From Yes71-27 sp040758635 (GTDB lineage: Bacteria > Bacillota > Desulfotomaculia > Desulfotomaculales > Ammonificaceae), in contig JBFLVI010000006.1 of assembly GCA_040758635.1 (NCBI GenBank), positions 1 to 64,000 on the forward strand: a stretch of 64,000 nucleotides of DNA, written 5' to 3'. The notes beneath the pieces were generated by a model. That model ran no database searches. It was not told where the DNA came from and worked only from the letters and a program-made list of their open reading frames with translations. The position numbers and the translations under genes are program-made. How positions within the stretch are numbered: the stretch's first letter is position 1; each line of letters starts with the position of its first letter. Shown here in pieces: positions 34,869 to 42,959 of the stretch.

Positions 34869-36299
34869 ATGGAGATGAGCGTACGTTTGTTGCTCCCTGA
34901 AATCATTACCTGCGTGGCGGGTCTGCTCATCCTCTGCGAGCGCCTGGTCATGCGGGGCGACCCGGAGCGCAAGGATGCAGCCTGGTTTGGCGCAGGCGCG
35001 GTCGTTATCGCGGCGATTGCGGCCGTGAAGCTGCTCGGCGTCAACGTGACGGCTTTTTACGGCAGTTACCGGGTGGACGACCTTGCCGTATACTTTAAAA
35101 TCATCGCCGCCGTGGCTGCGGGGCTGACCCTCCTTTTTGCCCCCGACTTGCTCGCCCGGCAGCGCGTTAATTCGGGCGACTTCGCGGCGCTGGTGCTGTT
35201 CGGCGCCACCGGGATGATGCTGCTTCCTTCGGCGCTGGACTTCATCACGCTCTTCATTTCGCTGGAACTGATCAGCGTCAGTTTCTACGTATTGATTGCG
35301 ATCCAGCGGGGCGAGGTGCGCCCGGCGGAAGCGGGCTTGAAGTACCTGCTCATGAGCGGTCTGGCTTCCGCCGTGCTTCTCTACGGGATGAGCCTGATTT
35401 ACGGCCTCACCGGAAGCACCTACCTGGCGGCGATCAGGCAGGCCTTCAGCTCCGGGGAGTGGTCGCTCCTGGCCGCGGTGGGCAGCCTGCTCATCTTGTG
35501 CGGTTTGGGGCTGAAGATCTACCTCGTTCCCTTCCACATGTGGGCGCCGGACGTTTACGAGGGCGCACCGGCCCCGACGGTGGCTTTCCTGGCAGGCGGA
35601 TCCAGCGCGGCGGCGCTGGCTGCGGTCCTGCGGCTCTTTGGCGAAAGCTTCACGGGGTTGAGCGGCGTCTGGCTGCCGGTGCTGATCGTCCTGGCGGTGG
35701 TCACGGTGGCCATCGGCAACCTGGTGGCGCTGCCCCAAACCAACATCAAGCGGCTGCTGGCCTACTCCAGTATCGCGCACGCCGGGTACATCCTCCTGGC
35801 GGTTGTTGCGGGGGGACGCGCCGGCACGGCCGCGGTGATGTACTACACCCTGCTCTATGCCGTGTCAACGGTGGCCGCCTTCGCGGTGATCAGCGCGTTT
35901 GCGGAAACCGCCGGCGGTGAAATCCGCAGTTTCGCCGGACTTGCGCGGCGGGCGCCTTTCCTGGCTTTTGTGATGATGATCTCCCTTGCCTCCCTCGCCG
36001 GTATTCCGCCGCTTGCCGGCTTCATGGCGAAGTTTGCGGTGTTTGCGGCCGCCATTCAGGCGGGGTACACGATCGTGGCCGCAATTGCGCTTCTCCTGAG
36101 TGTAATCTCGATCTACTACTACTTCCAGGTAATCCGGGCCATGTACGTTGACGAACCCGCCGAAGCCACACCGATCACCTACGGGTGGGGGACACAGGCG
36201 GCCTTGCTCCTGGGATTAGGAGGCGTGATCCTGCTGGGTATTCTTCCTTGGCCGCTGTTGCGTTTGGCGCACGTGGCGGCCAGTTTTGCCCGCTTTTAG
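34869..36299 (+). CDS. nuoN: Complex I antiporter-like subunit NuoN
   Basis: 476 residues from ATG 34869, ten bases after AGGAGGTG; the frame opens at 34857. It has about 14 membrane helices, with LISVSFYVLIAIQRG and GLGLKIYLVPFHMWAPDVYEGAPAPTVAFLAGGSS as family signatures. It ends the ten-gene nuo cluster and is followed by a strong terminator, so the complex is encoded without nuoE, nuoF or nuoG here. Confidence 0.96.
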   Translation: MEMSVRLLLPEIITCVAGLLILCERLVMRGDPERKDAAWFGAGAVVIAAIAAVKLLGVNVTAFYGSYRVDDLAVYFKIIAAVAAGLTLLFAPDLLARQRVNSGDFAALVLFGATGMMLLPSALDFITLFISLELISVSFYVLIAIQRGEVRPAEAGLKYLLMSGLASAVLLYGMSLIYGLTGSTYLAAIRQAFSSGEWSLLAAVGSLLILCGLGLKIYLVPFHMWAPDVYEGAPAPTVAFLAGGSSAAALAAVLRLFGESFTGLSGVWLPVLIVLAVVTVAIGNLVALPQTNIKRLLAYSSIAHAGYILLAVVAGGRAGTAAVMYYTLLYAVSTVAAFAVISAFAETAGGEIRSFAGLARRAPFLAFVMMISLASLAGIPPLAGFMAKFAVFAAAIQAGYTIVAAIALLLSVISIYYYFQVIRAMYVDEPAEATPITYGWGTQAALLLGLGGVILLGILPWPLLRLAHVAASFARF

Positions 36300-36340
36300 G
36301 ACGTAGCGGTATAAAAAAGTTACGTACAAACGGTTTTGCA

Positions 36341-36378
36341 ACCGGAAGGACGGAGTGAACCGCCTTCCGGTTTTTCCT
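36341..36378 (+). terminator. Intrinsic terminator after nuoN
   Basis: Stem ACCGGAAGG (36341-36349) / CCTTCCGGT (36363-36371) with a 13-base loop and the tail TTTTTCCTTTT. Confidence 0.85.
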
Positions 36379-36484
36379 TTTGCGGGCTGAAAACCGGTAA
36401 AATTCTGCTTGCGCATGCCAGGGTTCTATGGTATTTTTTATTAAGTAAGAATATTTAAAAAATTCTTAAAAAGGAGGCCGGAGG

Positions 36485-37372
36485 ATGGAGGTTGTTGGGT
36501 CTTATTTAGCGTGGGTTGCGGTACTGGTTTTTCTTTTTATGGCGGTGTACCGGGTGGTCCAGTATTCATCAATGCCGCTTTTTCTGCGGTGGGAGCTTTA
36601 TCCGGTACCTACAGAACCACGGCATCATTACGGCGGCTCCTACATGGAAGAAGTGGACTTCGTCAAGAAACCCAGGCATCACGAACGCATCGGCGGTCTT
36701 CTCGACATGGGCTCGGAGGTTTTCTACCTCAAGAAGGTTAAAGAGCACAACCGGTTCGGGATGTGGCCCTTCTCTCTTTCCATGCATTGGGGAATCTATC
36801 TTTTATTTCTCTGGATCTTGCTAATACTGGTCGAAGGAATTTTTAACCTGCAGATTATCACTCCTGTTACCAACGCTTGCGGTATCGTCGCTTTTATCCT
36901 GGGTTCCTTTGGTGCGCTGATGCTGCTGCTCAAAAGGGCCGGAAATGAGAAACTCGCGGCTTACACCACCCCCGACGATTACTTCAACCTGCTTTTCCTG
37001 CTGGCGATATTCGGAACGGGGCTGATCGGGTGGGTTATTTATCCTTCCTTCTTTGCAGACGCCAGAAGCTTCGTTTACGGTGCGTTTCTCTTCAAACCGG
37101 CCGCGGTACCCTTTCTGGTAGCGCTCAATTTCCTGCTTTTCGAACTTTTTCTTATTTACATGCCTTTCTCCAAGCTGTTTCACTACGTGGCGAAGTACTT
37201 TACCTTTGACAAAATCTTCTGGGACGACGCTTACAAGGTGAAGGACTCTCCCGCCGACCGGCAGATCACTAAACAACTAGGGTATGTGGTTACCTGGAGC
37301 GGCCCGCACGTTGTCCCCGGGAAGACCTGGCTGGAAGAGGCGCAGTTGATTGAAGGAGGAGAGGCGAAATGA
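36485..37372 (+). CDS. DsrM-like membrane cytochrome b subunit, pair 1
   Basis: 295-residue NarI/HdrE/DsrM-family protein with five likely membrane helices (about 8-26, 98-120, 128-150, 168-188, 203-228). Possible heme b histidines lie in SMHWGIYLLF and KLFHYVAKYF. The loop after helix 1 is rich in conserved His/Tyr/Arg (RHHYGGSYMEE, KKPRHHERIGG). It overlaps the DsrK-like gene as ATGA. The family passes electrons between menaquinol and the HdrD-like subunit. It is preceded by AAAGGAGGCCGGAGG and starts a new unit after the nuoN terminator. Confidence 0.85.
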   Translation: MEVVGSYLAWVAVLVFLFMAVYRVVQYSSMPLFLRWELYPVPTEPRHHYGGSYMEEVDFVKKPRHHERIGGLLDMGSEVFYLKKVKEHNRFGMWPFSLSMHWGIYLLFLWILLILVEGIFNLQIITPVTNACGIVAFILGSFGALMLLLKRAGNEKLAAYTTPDDYFNLLFLLAIFGTGLIGWVIYPSFFADARSFVYGAFLFKPAAVPFLVALNFLLFELFLIYMPFSKLFHYVAKYFTFDKIFWDDAYKVKDSPADRQITKQLGYVVTWSGPHVVPGKTWLEEAQLIEGGEAK

Positions 37373-38991
37373 GTGACAAAAGAGAAATTGCCTTCAAGGA
37401 CATGGCCCTGCTGGATGACGAACCTCTGGTAAAGCTCAGGGTTGAAGACCTGATGCCTGTTCCCAACCTGGGCGAAGAGCCTCCCGTGCAGCCTCCTCCG
37501 GAGAAGTGGCTGGAGAAATACGACCTGTCTCTCGACTGGCATTCCCCCGTTGGCCTGCCCAAGCCGAAAACGGAGGAAGAGAAAGCGAGACTCGTAAGGA
37601 GTTTCTTGAGCGGCCTGGAAAAGCTTTTTGACCCCCAGAACAACTGGACCTTTTTGAAGATCCTGCGCCTCACCACGGACTACTGCATGCGGTGCCAGAC
37701 GTGCTCCGATGCGTGCCACGTTTTTATCGCCAGCGGAGAGCAGGAGATTTACCGGCCCACTTTCCGGTCGGAGGTGCTGCGGCGGCTCTACAAGCGGTAT
37801 TTCACCCCGAGCGGCAAGCTCCTCAAGTCGCTGGTAGGCGCGGACATCCCCCTCAACTACAAAACCGTGGTCAGGCTCATGGAGTCCGCTTACCGTTGCA
37901 ACGTCTGCCGGCGGTGCGCGCAGGTTTGCCCGGTGGGTGTGGACAACGCCTTGATCAGCAGGGAGATCAGGAAGATCTTCAGTCAGGAGATGGGCATCGC
38001 GCCGCGGGAACTGTACGAAAAAGGCACCAGGCAGCACCTGAAGGTGGGCTCTTCGACCGGCATGAGCGTTACCGGGTTTCACGAGGCGATCGAGTTCATC
38101 GAAGACGACATCGGGGAGAGGACCGGCCGGTCAATCAAGATCCCCGTGGACAAAAAGGGCGCCGACATCCTGTTGATTCACAACGCCGGGGAGTACCTTT
38201 CCTGGCCGGAAAACCCCGGAGCCTTCGCGGTCCTCTTTGACGCCGCCGGTATCAACTACACGTTGAGCAGCGAGCCCGTGGGGTACGACGGGGTAAACTA
38301 CGGCCTCTTCTGCGACGACGTAGAGCTGGCCCGCATCGGGCTCCAGCACGTGATGATCGCGAAGAAACTTGGCGTGAAGAAAATCGTCGTCGGCGAGTGC
38401 GGCCACGCCACGAAAACCCTGTGCGTGATCACCGACCGGGTGTTTCCGGGCGACCTGAGCATGTCGGAAATTCCCCGGGAAAGCTGCCTGCCCCTGTTTT
38501 GGGAGATTGTCAAGAGCGGGGTCGTTAAGCTTGACCCCTCCCGAAACAATTTTCCTACAACCCTGCACGACTCCTGCAACATCGCCCGCTTGATGGGCAT
38601 CGTCAAGCCCCAGCGGCAGGTTGTGCGTGCAATTTCGCCGCAGTTTAGGGAAATGACCCCGAACGGCGCACACAATTACTGCTGCGGCGGCGGCAGCGGC
38701 TTTGCCATCATGAACGAGCTCAACTTCCCGCAGTGGCGGAAGAAGATCAGCGAGCGGATGAAAACGAAGCAGGTTCTCGAAGCGTTCAAAGACGTGCTCG
38801 ACCCAAGCATAGATAAGTACGTGATCGCCGCGTGTTCAAACTGTAAGGGCGCGATGCGGGACCTTATCGGCCACTACCGGCTGTGGGACAAGTACCGGAT
38901 TACTTACGGCGGCCTGGTAGAGCTCATTGTCAACGCCATGGTGGACCTGCCGAAGCCCTTTATCGAAATGGAGTTCATCAGCGGCGAATAA
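37369..38991 (+). CDS. DsrK-like HdrD-family Fe-S protein, pair 1
   Basis: 540 residues. Two [4Fe-4S] motifs are seen: Cys106/109/112/116 (CMRCQTCSDAC) and Cys177/180/183/187 (CNVCRRCAQVCP). A CCG domain near the C-terminus has a cysteine in LHDSCN, Cys438-439 (NYCCGGGSG) and Cys489/492 (CSNCKG), the signature of the special cluster of HdrB/HdrD/DsrK. DsrK in sulfate reducers reduces DsrC trisulfide with electrons from DsrM. No dsrAB, dsrC or dsrJOP is in the window, so the acceptor is not shown. Confidence 0.87.
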   Translation: MSDKREIAFKDMALLDDEPLVKLRVEDLMPVPNLGEEPPVQPPPEKWLEKYDLSLDWHSPVGLPKPKTEEEKARLVRSFLSGLEKLFDPQNNWTFLKILRLTTDYCMRCQTCSDACHVFIASGEQEIYRPTFRSEVLRRLYKRYFTPSGKLLKSLVGADIPLNYKTVVRLMESAYRCNVCRRCAQVCPVGVDNALISREIRKIFSQEMGIAPRELYEKGTRQHLKVGSSTGMSVTGFHEAIEFIEDDIGERTGRSIKIPVDKKGADILLIHNAGEYLSWPENPGAFAVLFDAAGINYTLSSEPVGYDGVNYGLFCDDVELARIGLQHVMIAKKLGVKKIVVGECGHATKTLCVITDRVFPGDLSMSEIPRESCLPLFWEIVKSGVVKLDPSRNNFPTTLHDSCNIARLMGIVKPQRQVVRAISPQFREMTPNGAHNYCCGGGSGFAIMNELNFPQWRKKISERMKTKQVLEAFKDVLDPSIDKYVIAACSNCKGAMRDLIGHYRLWDKYRITYGGLVELIVNAMVDLPKPFIEMEFISGE

Positions 38992-39019
38992 ACCAAACCG
39001 GTTTATCCGAGAAGTAAAC

Positions 39020-39084
39020 AAGGGACCTCCCGCCGGCGTTTTTGTGAGGAGTTGCGCCGGCGAAAAAGGGAGGTCCCTTTTTTA
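39020..39084 (+). terminator. Strong intrinsic terminator after DsrK-like gene 1
   Basis: AGGGACCTCCC (39021-39031) pairs with GGGAGGTCCCT (39068-39078), with an inner GCCGGCG / CGCCGGC stem and a TTTTTT tail. Confidence 0.9.
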
Positions 39085-39203
39085 TTGTAAAATGGGGCTG
39101 TACGTCAATTTTTTATCAGTTTGTTCAAAATATTATTAATTTTCAGAAATATCAGGATATTGGCAGAAAAATTATGTGAATTTTCTGTAATTAGCTGAAA
39201 TGA

Positions 39204-39232
39204 TTGAATTTTTCCCAATCAGGCAGTATAAT
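39204..39232 (+). promoter_or_regulatory. Sigma-A promoter of DsrMK pair 2
   Basis: TTGAAT (39204-39209), 17-base spacer, TATAAT (39227-39232). The leader to the gene start is about 145 nt and holds a long purine-only stretch (about 39245-39300) with no hairpin. Confidence 0.7.
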
Positions 39233-39383
39233 AGCCACCAAGACGTAGAAAGAAGGGAGGAAGAAAGAGGGCGGAAAGAAAGGTTGAGGAGGCGAGAAGA
39301 GTGAGGCGCGCCCGGCGTGAAGGTGGGGAAGGTTTTGGTTTCGCATGCTGCAAATGTGGTCAGTTTATGAGGGAGGTAGAAAG

Positions 39384-40274
39384 ATGGACGTCACGGTTTT
39401 TTGCCTGGCCTGGATCTCGGTAGTGCTTTTCATCTTTATGGTGGTATACCGGTTTGTAAAGTTTAACTCCATGCCGCTGCACCTGCGGTGGGAGCTTTAT
39501 CCCTTGCCGCTGGAACCGAAGCACCACTACGGCGGCTCCTTTATGGAGGAGCTGGATTACGTCCGAAAACCGCGTCACCACGAGCGCATCGGCGGGATTC
39601 TGGACATGGCTTCCGAGGTCTTCTATTTGAAAAAGGTTAAGGAATACAACCGGTTTGGGATGTGGCCTTTTTCTTTTTCCATGCACTGGGGAATCTATCT
39701 TTTGTTTGTCTGGCTTTTCCTTCTGGTGGTGGAAGGTCTGTTCAACTGGTACGCCATCGCGCCGCTTACGAATGTTTGCGGTGCTGTCGCCTTCATCCTT
39801 GGCGCTTTCGGTTCCCTGTTCCTCATTCTGAAGCGGGCCGGCAACGAGGAGCTCGCAAGTTACACCGCTCCCGTGGACTATTTCAATCTCCTGCTGCTGC
39901 TGGCCGTATTCGGCACGGGGCTGATCGCCTGGTTTACGGTTCCGTCATATTTTGACGTCGCCAGGAGTTATGTGGCCGGGGTGATCAGGTTCCAGCCCGT
40001 TTCGGCGCCGTTTATCGTGCTGCTCAACTTCCTGCTGTTCGAGCTTTTCCTAATTTACATGCCCTTTTCCAAACTCTTCCACTACATGGCCAAGTACTTC
40101 ACCTTCGACAAAATCTTCTGGGATGACATTCTGAACGTGAAAGGCTCCTGGGTGGATAAGCGGGTCACCTCCCAGCTTTCCTACAAGCTTACCTGGTCGG
40201 CGCCGCACGTGGTTCCGAACAAGACCTGGGCCGAAGAAGTGGAATTTGTTGACGGGAGGGATATCGCACAATGA
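39384..40274 (+). CDS. DsrM-like membrane cytochrome b subunit, pair 2
   Basis: 296 residues from ATG 39384, after GGGAGGT; the frame opens 39 bases earlier. It is a close paralogue of the 36485 gene, with the same helices, the same histidine-bearing segments (SMHWGIYLLF, KLFHYMAKYF) and the same HHYGGSFMEE loop. It overlaps its DsrK partner as ATGA. Its own promoter and the terminator before it show it is expressed separately from pair 1. Confidence 0.85.
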   Translation: MDVTVFCLAWISVVLFIFMVVYRFVKFNSMPLHLRWELYPLPLEPKHHYGGSFMEELDYVRKPRHHERIGGILDMASEVFYLKKVKEYNRFGMWPFSFSMHWGIYLLFVWLFLLVVEGLFNWYAIAPLTNVCGAVAFILGAFGSLFLILKRAGNEELASYTAPVDYFNLLLLLAVFGTGLIAWFTVPSYFDVARSYVAGVIRFQPVSAPFIVLLNFLLFELFLIYMPFSKLFHYMAKYFTFDKIFWDDILNVKGSWVDKRVTSQLSYKLTWSAPHVVPNKTWAEEVEFVDGRDIAQ

Positions 40275-41914
40275 GCACTGCAGCAGCGAGAGCGATAGCG
40301 AAAAAAAGGGTTAGTTTCAAGGATATTTCCAGGCCCGGTGATGAACCGCTTTGCTGGGCAGAGCTTGACGACTTGATGGGGGTTCCTTACCTGGGGGAAG
40401 AGCCGCCGGTTGAGCCCACGCCGCAGAAGTTCGTCGAAAAGTATGAAACGAGCCTCGACGGGTACTGCTGCATCGGGATTCCGAAACCCCAGACCAAGGA
40501 AGAGGAGGATTTCCTTGTACGCAGATTTTTAAGCGGTCTGGAAAAACTCTTTACTTCCGGGGACAGTTGGACGTTCCAGCAGGTGCTGCGGCTGTCCTTT
40601 GATTACTGTGTCAAGTGCCAGACCTGCGCCGACGCCTGTCACGCTTATATCGCCAGCGGCAGGCAGGAGATTTACCGGCCGACCTACCGGTCGGAGATCC
40701 TGCGGCGGATCTGGAAGAAGTACTTTACCCCGGAAGGCAGGCTGCTTGGCGGTTTCGTGGGTGCGGACGTGGAAGTCAACTGGCGGACGGTCACCAGGCT
40801 GGCGGAACTGGGCCACCGGTGTACGCTGTGCAGGCGCTGTGCCCAGCGCTGCCCGATCGGGGTGGATAACGCCATCATCGCCCGGGAGTTGCGGAAGCTC
40901 TTCAGCCAGGAACTCGGCATTGCCCCGGTGGAAATCCTGGAAAAGGGTTGTGTACAGCACCTGCGCGTCGGTTCCTCCACCGGAATGAACCCTCCGGGTT
41001 TGAAGGACGCCGTGGAATTCATGGAGGACGATATCGGCGACCGGATCGGGAAAAAGGTCAAGATTCCCGTGGACAAAAAGGGCGCCGACATTTTGCTGAT
41101 CCACAACGCCGGCGAATTTCTATCCTGGCCGGAAAACCCGGAGGCCTTCGCGATTCTTTTTGATGCAGCCGGGATAAGCTGGACGCTTTCCAGCGAGCCG
41201 GTTGGCTACGACGCGGTGAACTACGGCCTCTGGAACGATGACGTGGAACTGGCGCGGGTGGCGCTGCGCCACACCCAGATCGCCAAGAAATTAGGCGTGA
41301 AAAAGGTGGTTATCGGTGAGTGCGGCCACGCGACCAAGGCTTACGTGGTTATCGCCGACCGGGTCCTCGCGGGCGACCTGTCAAGTTCCGAAATACCGCG
41401 GGAGAGCTGTTTGCCGATTTTGTGGGAGATCATCCGGAGCGGCGCCATCAAGTTCGACTCGAGCAGGAACAACTTCCCAGTGACGCTGCACGACCCCTGC
41501 AACATGGTGCGGGCGATGGGTATCGTGCAGCCCCAGCGGCTGGCGTTGAAGGCAATCGCGCCGCAATTCAGGGAAATGGCGCCGAACGGCGTTTTCAACT
41601 ACTGCTGCGGGGGCGGCTCCGGCTACGCGATCATCCAGTCCTACAACTTCCCACAGTGGCGGAACAAAATGGGCTTCAGGATGAAGATGCGGCAGACTTT
41701 GGAGGCCTTCAAGAACGAGCTGGACCCGGAAAAGTACCCGTTCAAATACCTGTGCGCTCCTTGCTCCAACTGCAAGGGTACCATCAGAGACGGGATCACC
41801 CACTACGGGCTCTGGGACAGATTCAGGCTCAATTACGGCGGTCTGGTGGAGCTGATGGTGAACGCCATGGTAGATATAGACCGGCCGTTTATCGAGTACG
41901 ATGATTTCCACTGA
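40271..41914 (+). CDS. DsrK-like HdrD-family Fe-S protein, pair 2
   Basis: 547 residues with the same architecture as the first copy: two ferredoxin-type motifs (CVKCQTCADAC, CTLCRRCAQRCP) and the CCG domain (LHDPCN, NYCCGGGSG, CSNCKG). By eye it is much closer to the third copy at 42960 than to the first, for example in the shared runs LEKGCVQHLRVGSSTGM and AILFDAAGISWTLSSE. Probably the catalytic cytoplasmic half of a menaquinol-linked heterodisulfide- or trisulfide-reductase-like complex. Confidence 0.87.
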   Translation: MSTAAARAIAKKRVSFKDISRPGDEPLCWAELDDLMGVPYLGEEPPVEPTPQKFVEKYETSLDGYCCIGIPKPQTKEEEDFLVRRFLSGLEKLFTSGDSWTFQQVLRLSFDYCVKCQTCADACHAYIASGRQEIYRPTYRSEILRRIWKKYFTPEGRLLGGFVGADVEVNWRTVTRLAELGHRCTLCRRCAQRCPIGVDNAIIARELRKLFSQELGIAPVEILEKGCVQHLRVGSSTGMNPPGLKDAVEFMEDDIGDRIGKKVKIPVDKKGADILLIHNAGEFLSWPENPEAFAILFDAAGISWTLSSEPVGYDAVNYGLWNDDVELARVALRHTQIAKKLGVKKVVIGECGHATKAYVVIADRVLAGDLSSSEIPRESCLPILWEIIRSGAIKFDSSRNNFPVTLHDPCNMVRAMGIVQPQRLALKAIAPQFREMAPNGVFNYCCGGGSGYAIIQSYNFPQWRNKMGFRMKMRQTLEAFKNELDPEKYPFKYLCAPCSNCKGTIRDGITHYGLWDRFRLNYGGLVELMVNAMVDIDRPFIEYDDFH

Positions 41915-41941
41915 TTGATTAACAACTACGTTTCTTTTCGA

Positions 41942-41970
41942 CCTCTCCCACCCGGGAGAGGTTTTGTTTT
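41942..41970 (+). terminator. Intrinsic terminator after DsrK-like gene 2
   Basis: Perfect 8-bp stem CCTCTCCC (41942-41949), loop ACCC, GGGAGAGG (41954-41961), then TTTTGTTTT. Confidence 0.88.
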
Positions 41971-42049
41971 GCACCGGCACGCAGACCGCGGCCGGAGGTC
42001 TTTCGTTTAAGCGCTGCTTACTACTCCTCCGAAAATGCAAGGTTTCTGC

Positions 42050-42640
42050 AGCGGCCCTGAGCAGACCGGCTCGCGCCAGATTCCTGCGCTGACCGCACTA
42101 TCGCTCGTCACCGGCTCTCCGTCCGGCACCGCGCAAACTCGGCGTCCCTGCCTCGGTTGCGCTTGCCGGCATCCGTGCCGGCATCCGGACTCCGAGCCGT
42201 TGCCTCGCTAAGTGCGGTTTGCAGCTCGTCATACGGCGCGGCTTCGGTCTTGCTGCAGGTCCTACATACATTTTTATTCCCGGTGGCGACGATGAATCGT
42301 TGTGAACGACTCGCTCGAAAATAGACGTTCAACCTTATGCTGAGAGACCTTTGGGGGTTCGTTCAACGTTTATAGCATTACTTTCGCGCCTATTTTCATC
42401 GCTTTATGGAGGGAACGAACGTTCCCATGCAAAGCTGGGTTGCCGCGCGTCTCAAGTGTTCGCTAAGGAGCCGAAACAGGCGACGCCGCCTCCTTTCCCT
42501 ATATACATTTTCATTCCCGGTGGCGCCCGGCACTCAACTCTGTGATACAACCCGTGCTCAAGTAAACAGTCGTTAGGGGTATTCCGCATCCTTTTACGTT
42601 GAGTTGAGTGCCGGGTCGCGAACGACACCTTCGATTCTCC
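42050..42640. repeat. Composite repeat region between DsrK-like genes 2 and 3
   Basis: Repeat-derived DNA filling most of a 1045-base gap. A first block ends in a partial flank (42261-42288, ending ATTCCCGGTGGCG) followed by the small palindrome ACGATGAATCGT (42289-42300) and right flank TGTGAACGAC. Bases 42317-42355 recur inverted at 59725-59764. GGGAACGAACGTTCCC (about 42413-42428) is palindromic. A second, full flank (42438-42525) matches 6005-6091 and leads into the hairpin at 42526-42615. No plausible gene is present. Confidence 0.82.
42526..42615 (-). repeat. CCCAGCACTCA hairpin element, copy 2 (inverted)
   Basis: 90 bp with perfect 15-bp ends CCCGGCACTCAACTC and complement. The interior is the reverse complement of copies 1 and 3 (for example GTGATACAACC, TCGTTAGG). 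The stem A-T pair of copy 1 is G-C here. The left flank is the same as that of copy 1, so hairpin and flank are in opposite relative orientation at the two sites. Confidence 0.9.
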
Positions 42641-42687
42641 CCTTTTTTAGTCCTTCCATTTTTTAATTATGAACATATGAAAATTTA

Positions 42688-42716
42688 TTGGCACACCGGT
42701 GGGGAAGTGCTATAAT
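42688..42716 (+). promoter_or_regulatory. Sigma-A promoter of DsrK-like gene 3
   Basis: TTGGCA (42688-42693), 17-base spacer, TATAAT (42711-42716). It lies just to the right of the repeat region and gives a leader of about 240 nt that is AT-rich at first and holds no recognised element. Confidence 0.72.
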
Positions 42717-42959
42717 AAAACAAACATATGTAAAAAAATTTTTTAAAAATTCAAAACACCAAGCTTGCAAGTGATATTGATTGTACTTACTCAATTTTCT
42801 AACCAGAGTCTTAAACGATCCAGTACGCTTCATGTTCCACACTCCGTTGGTTGTCTCTTCGGTTCCCCGCACGAATCAAGCGACGGCAGTGAGGGGGGAG
42901 GGGTATTAGGGATTAGGTCAGGGTCTGCTTCAAAAGAACTAACCTAAGGAGGGGAAAAA

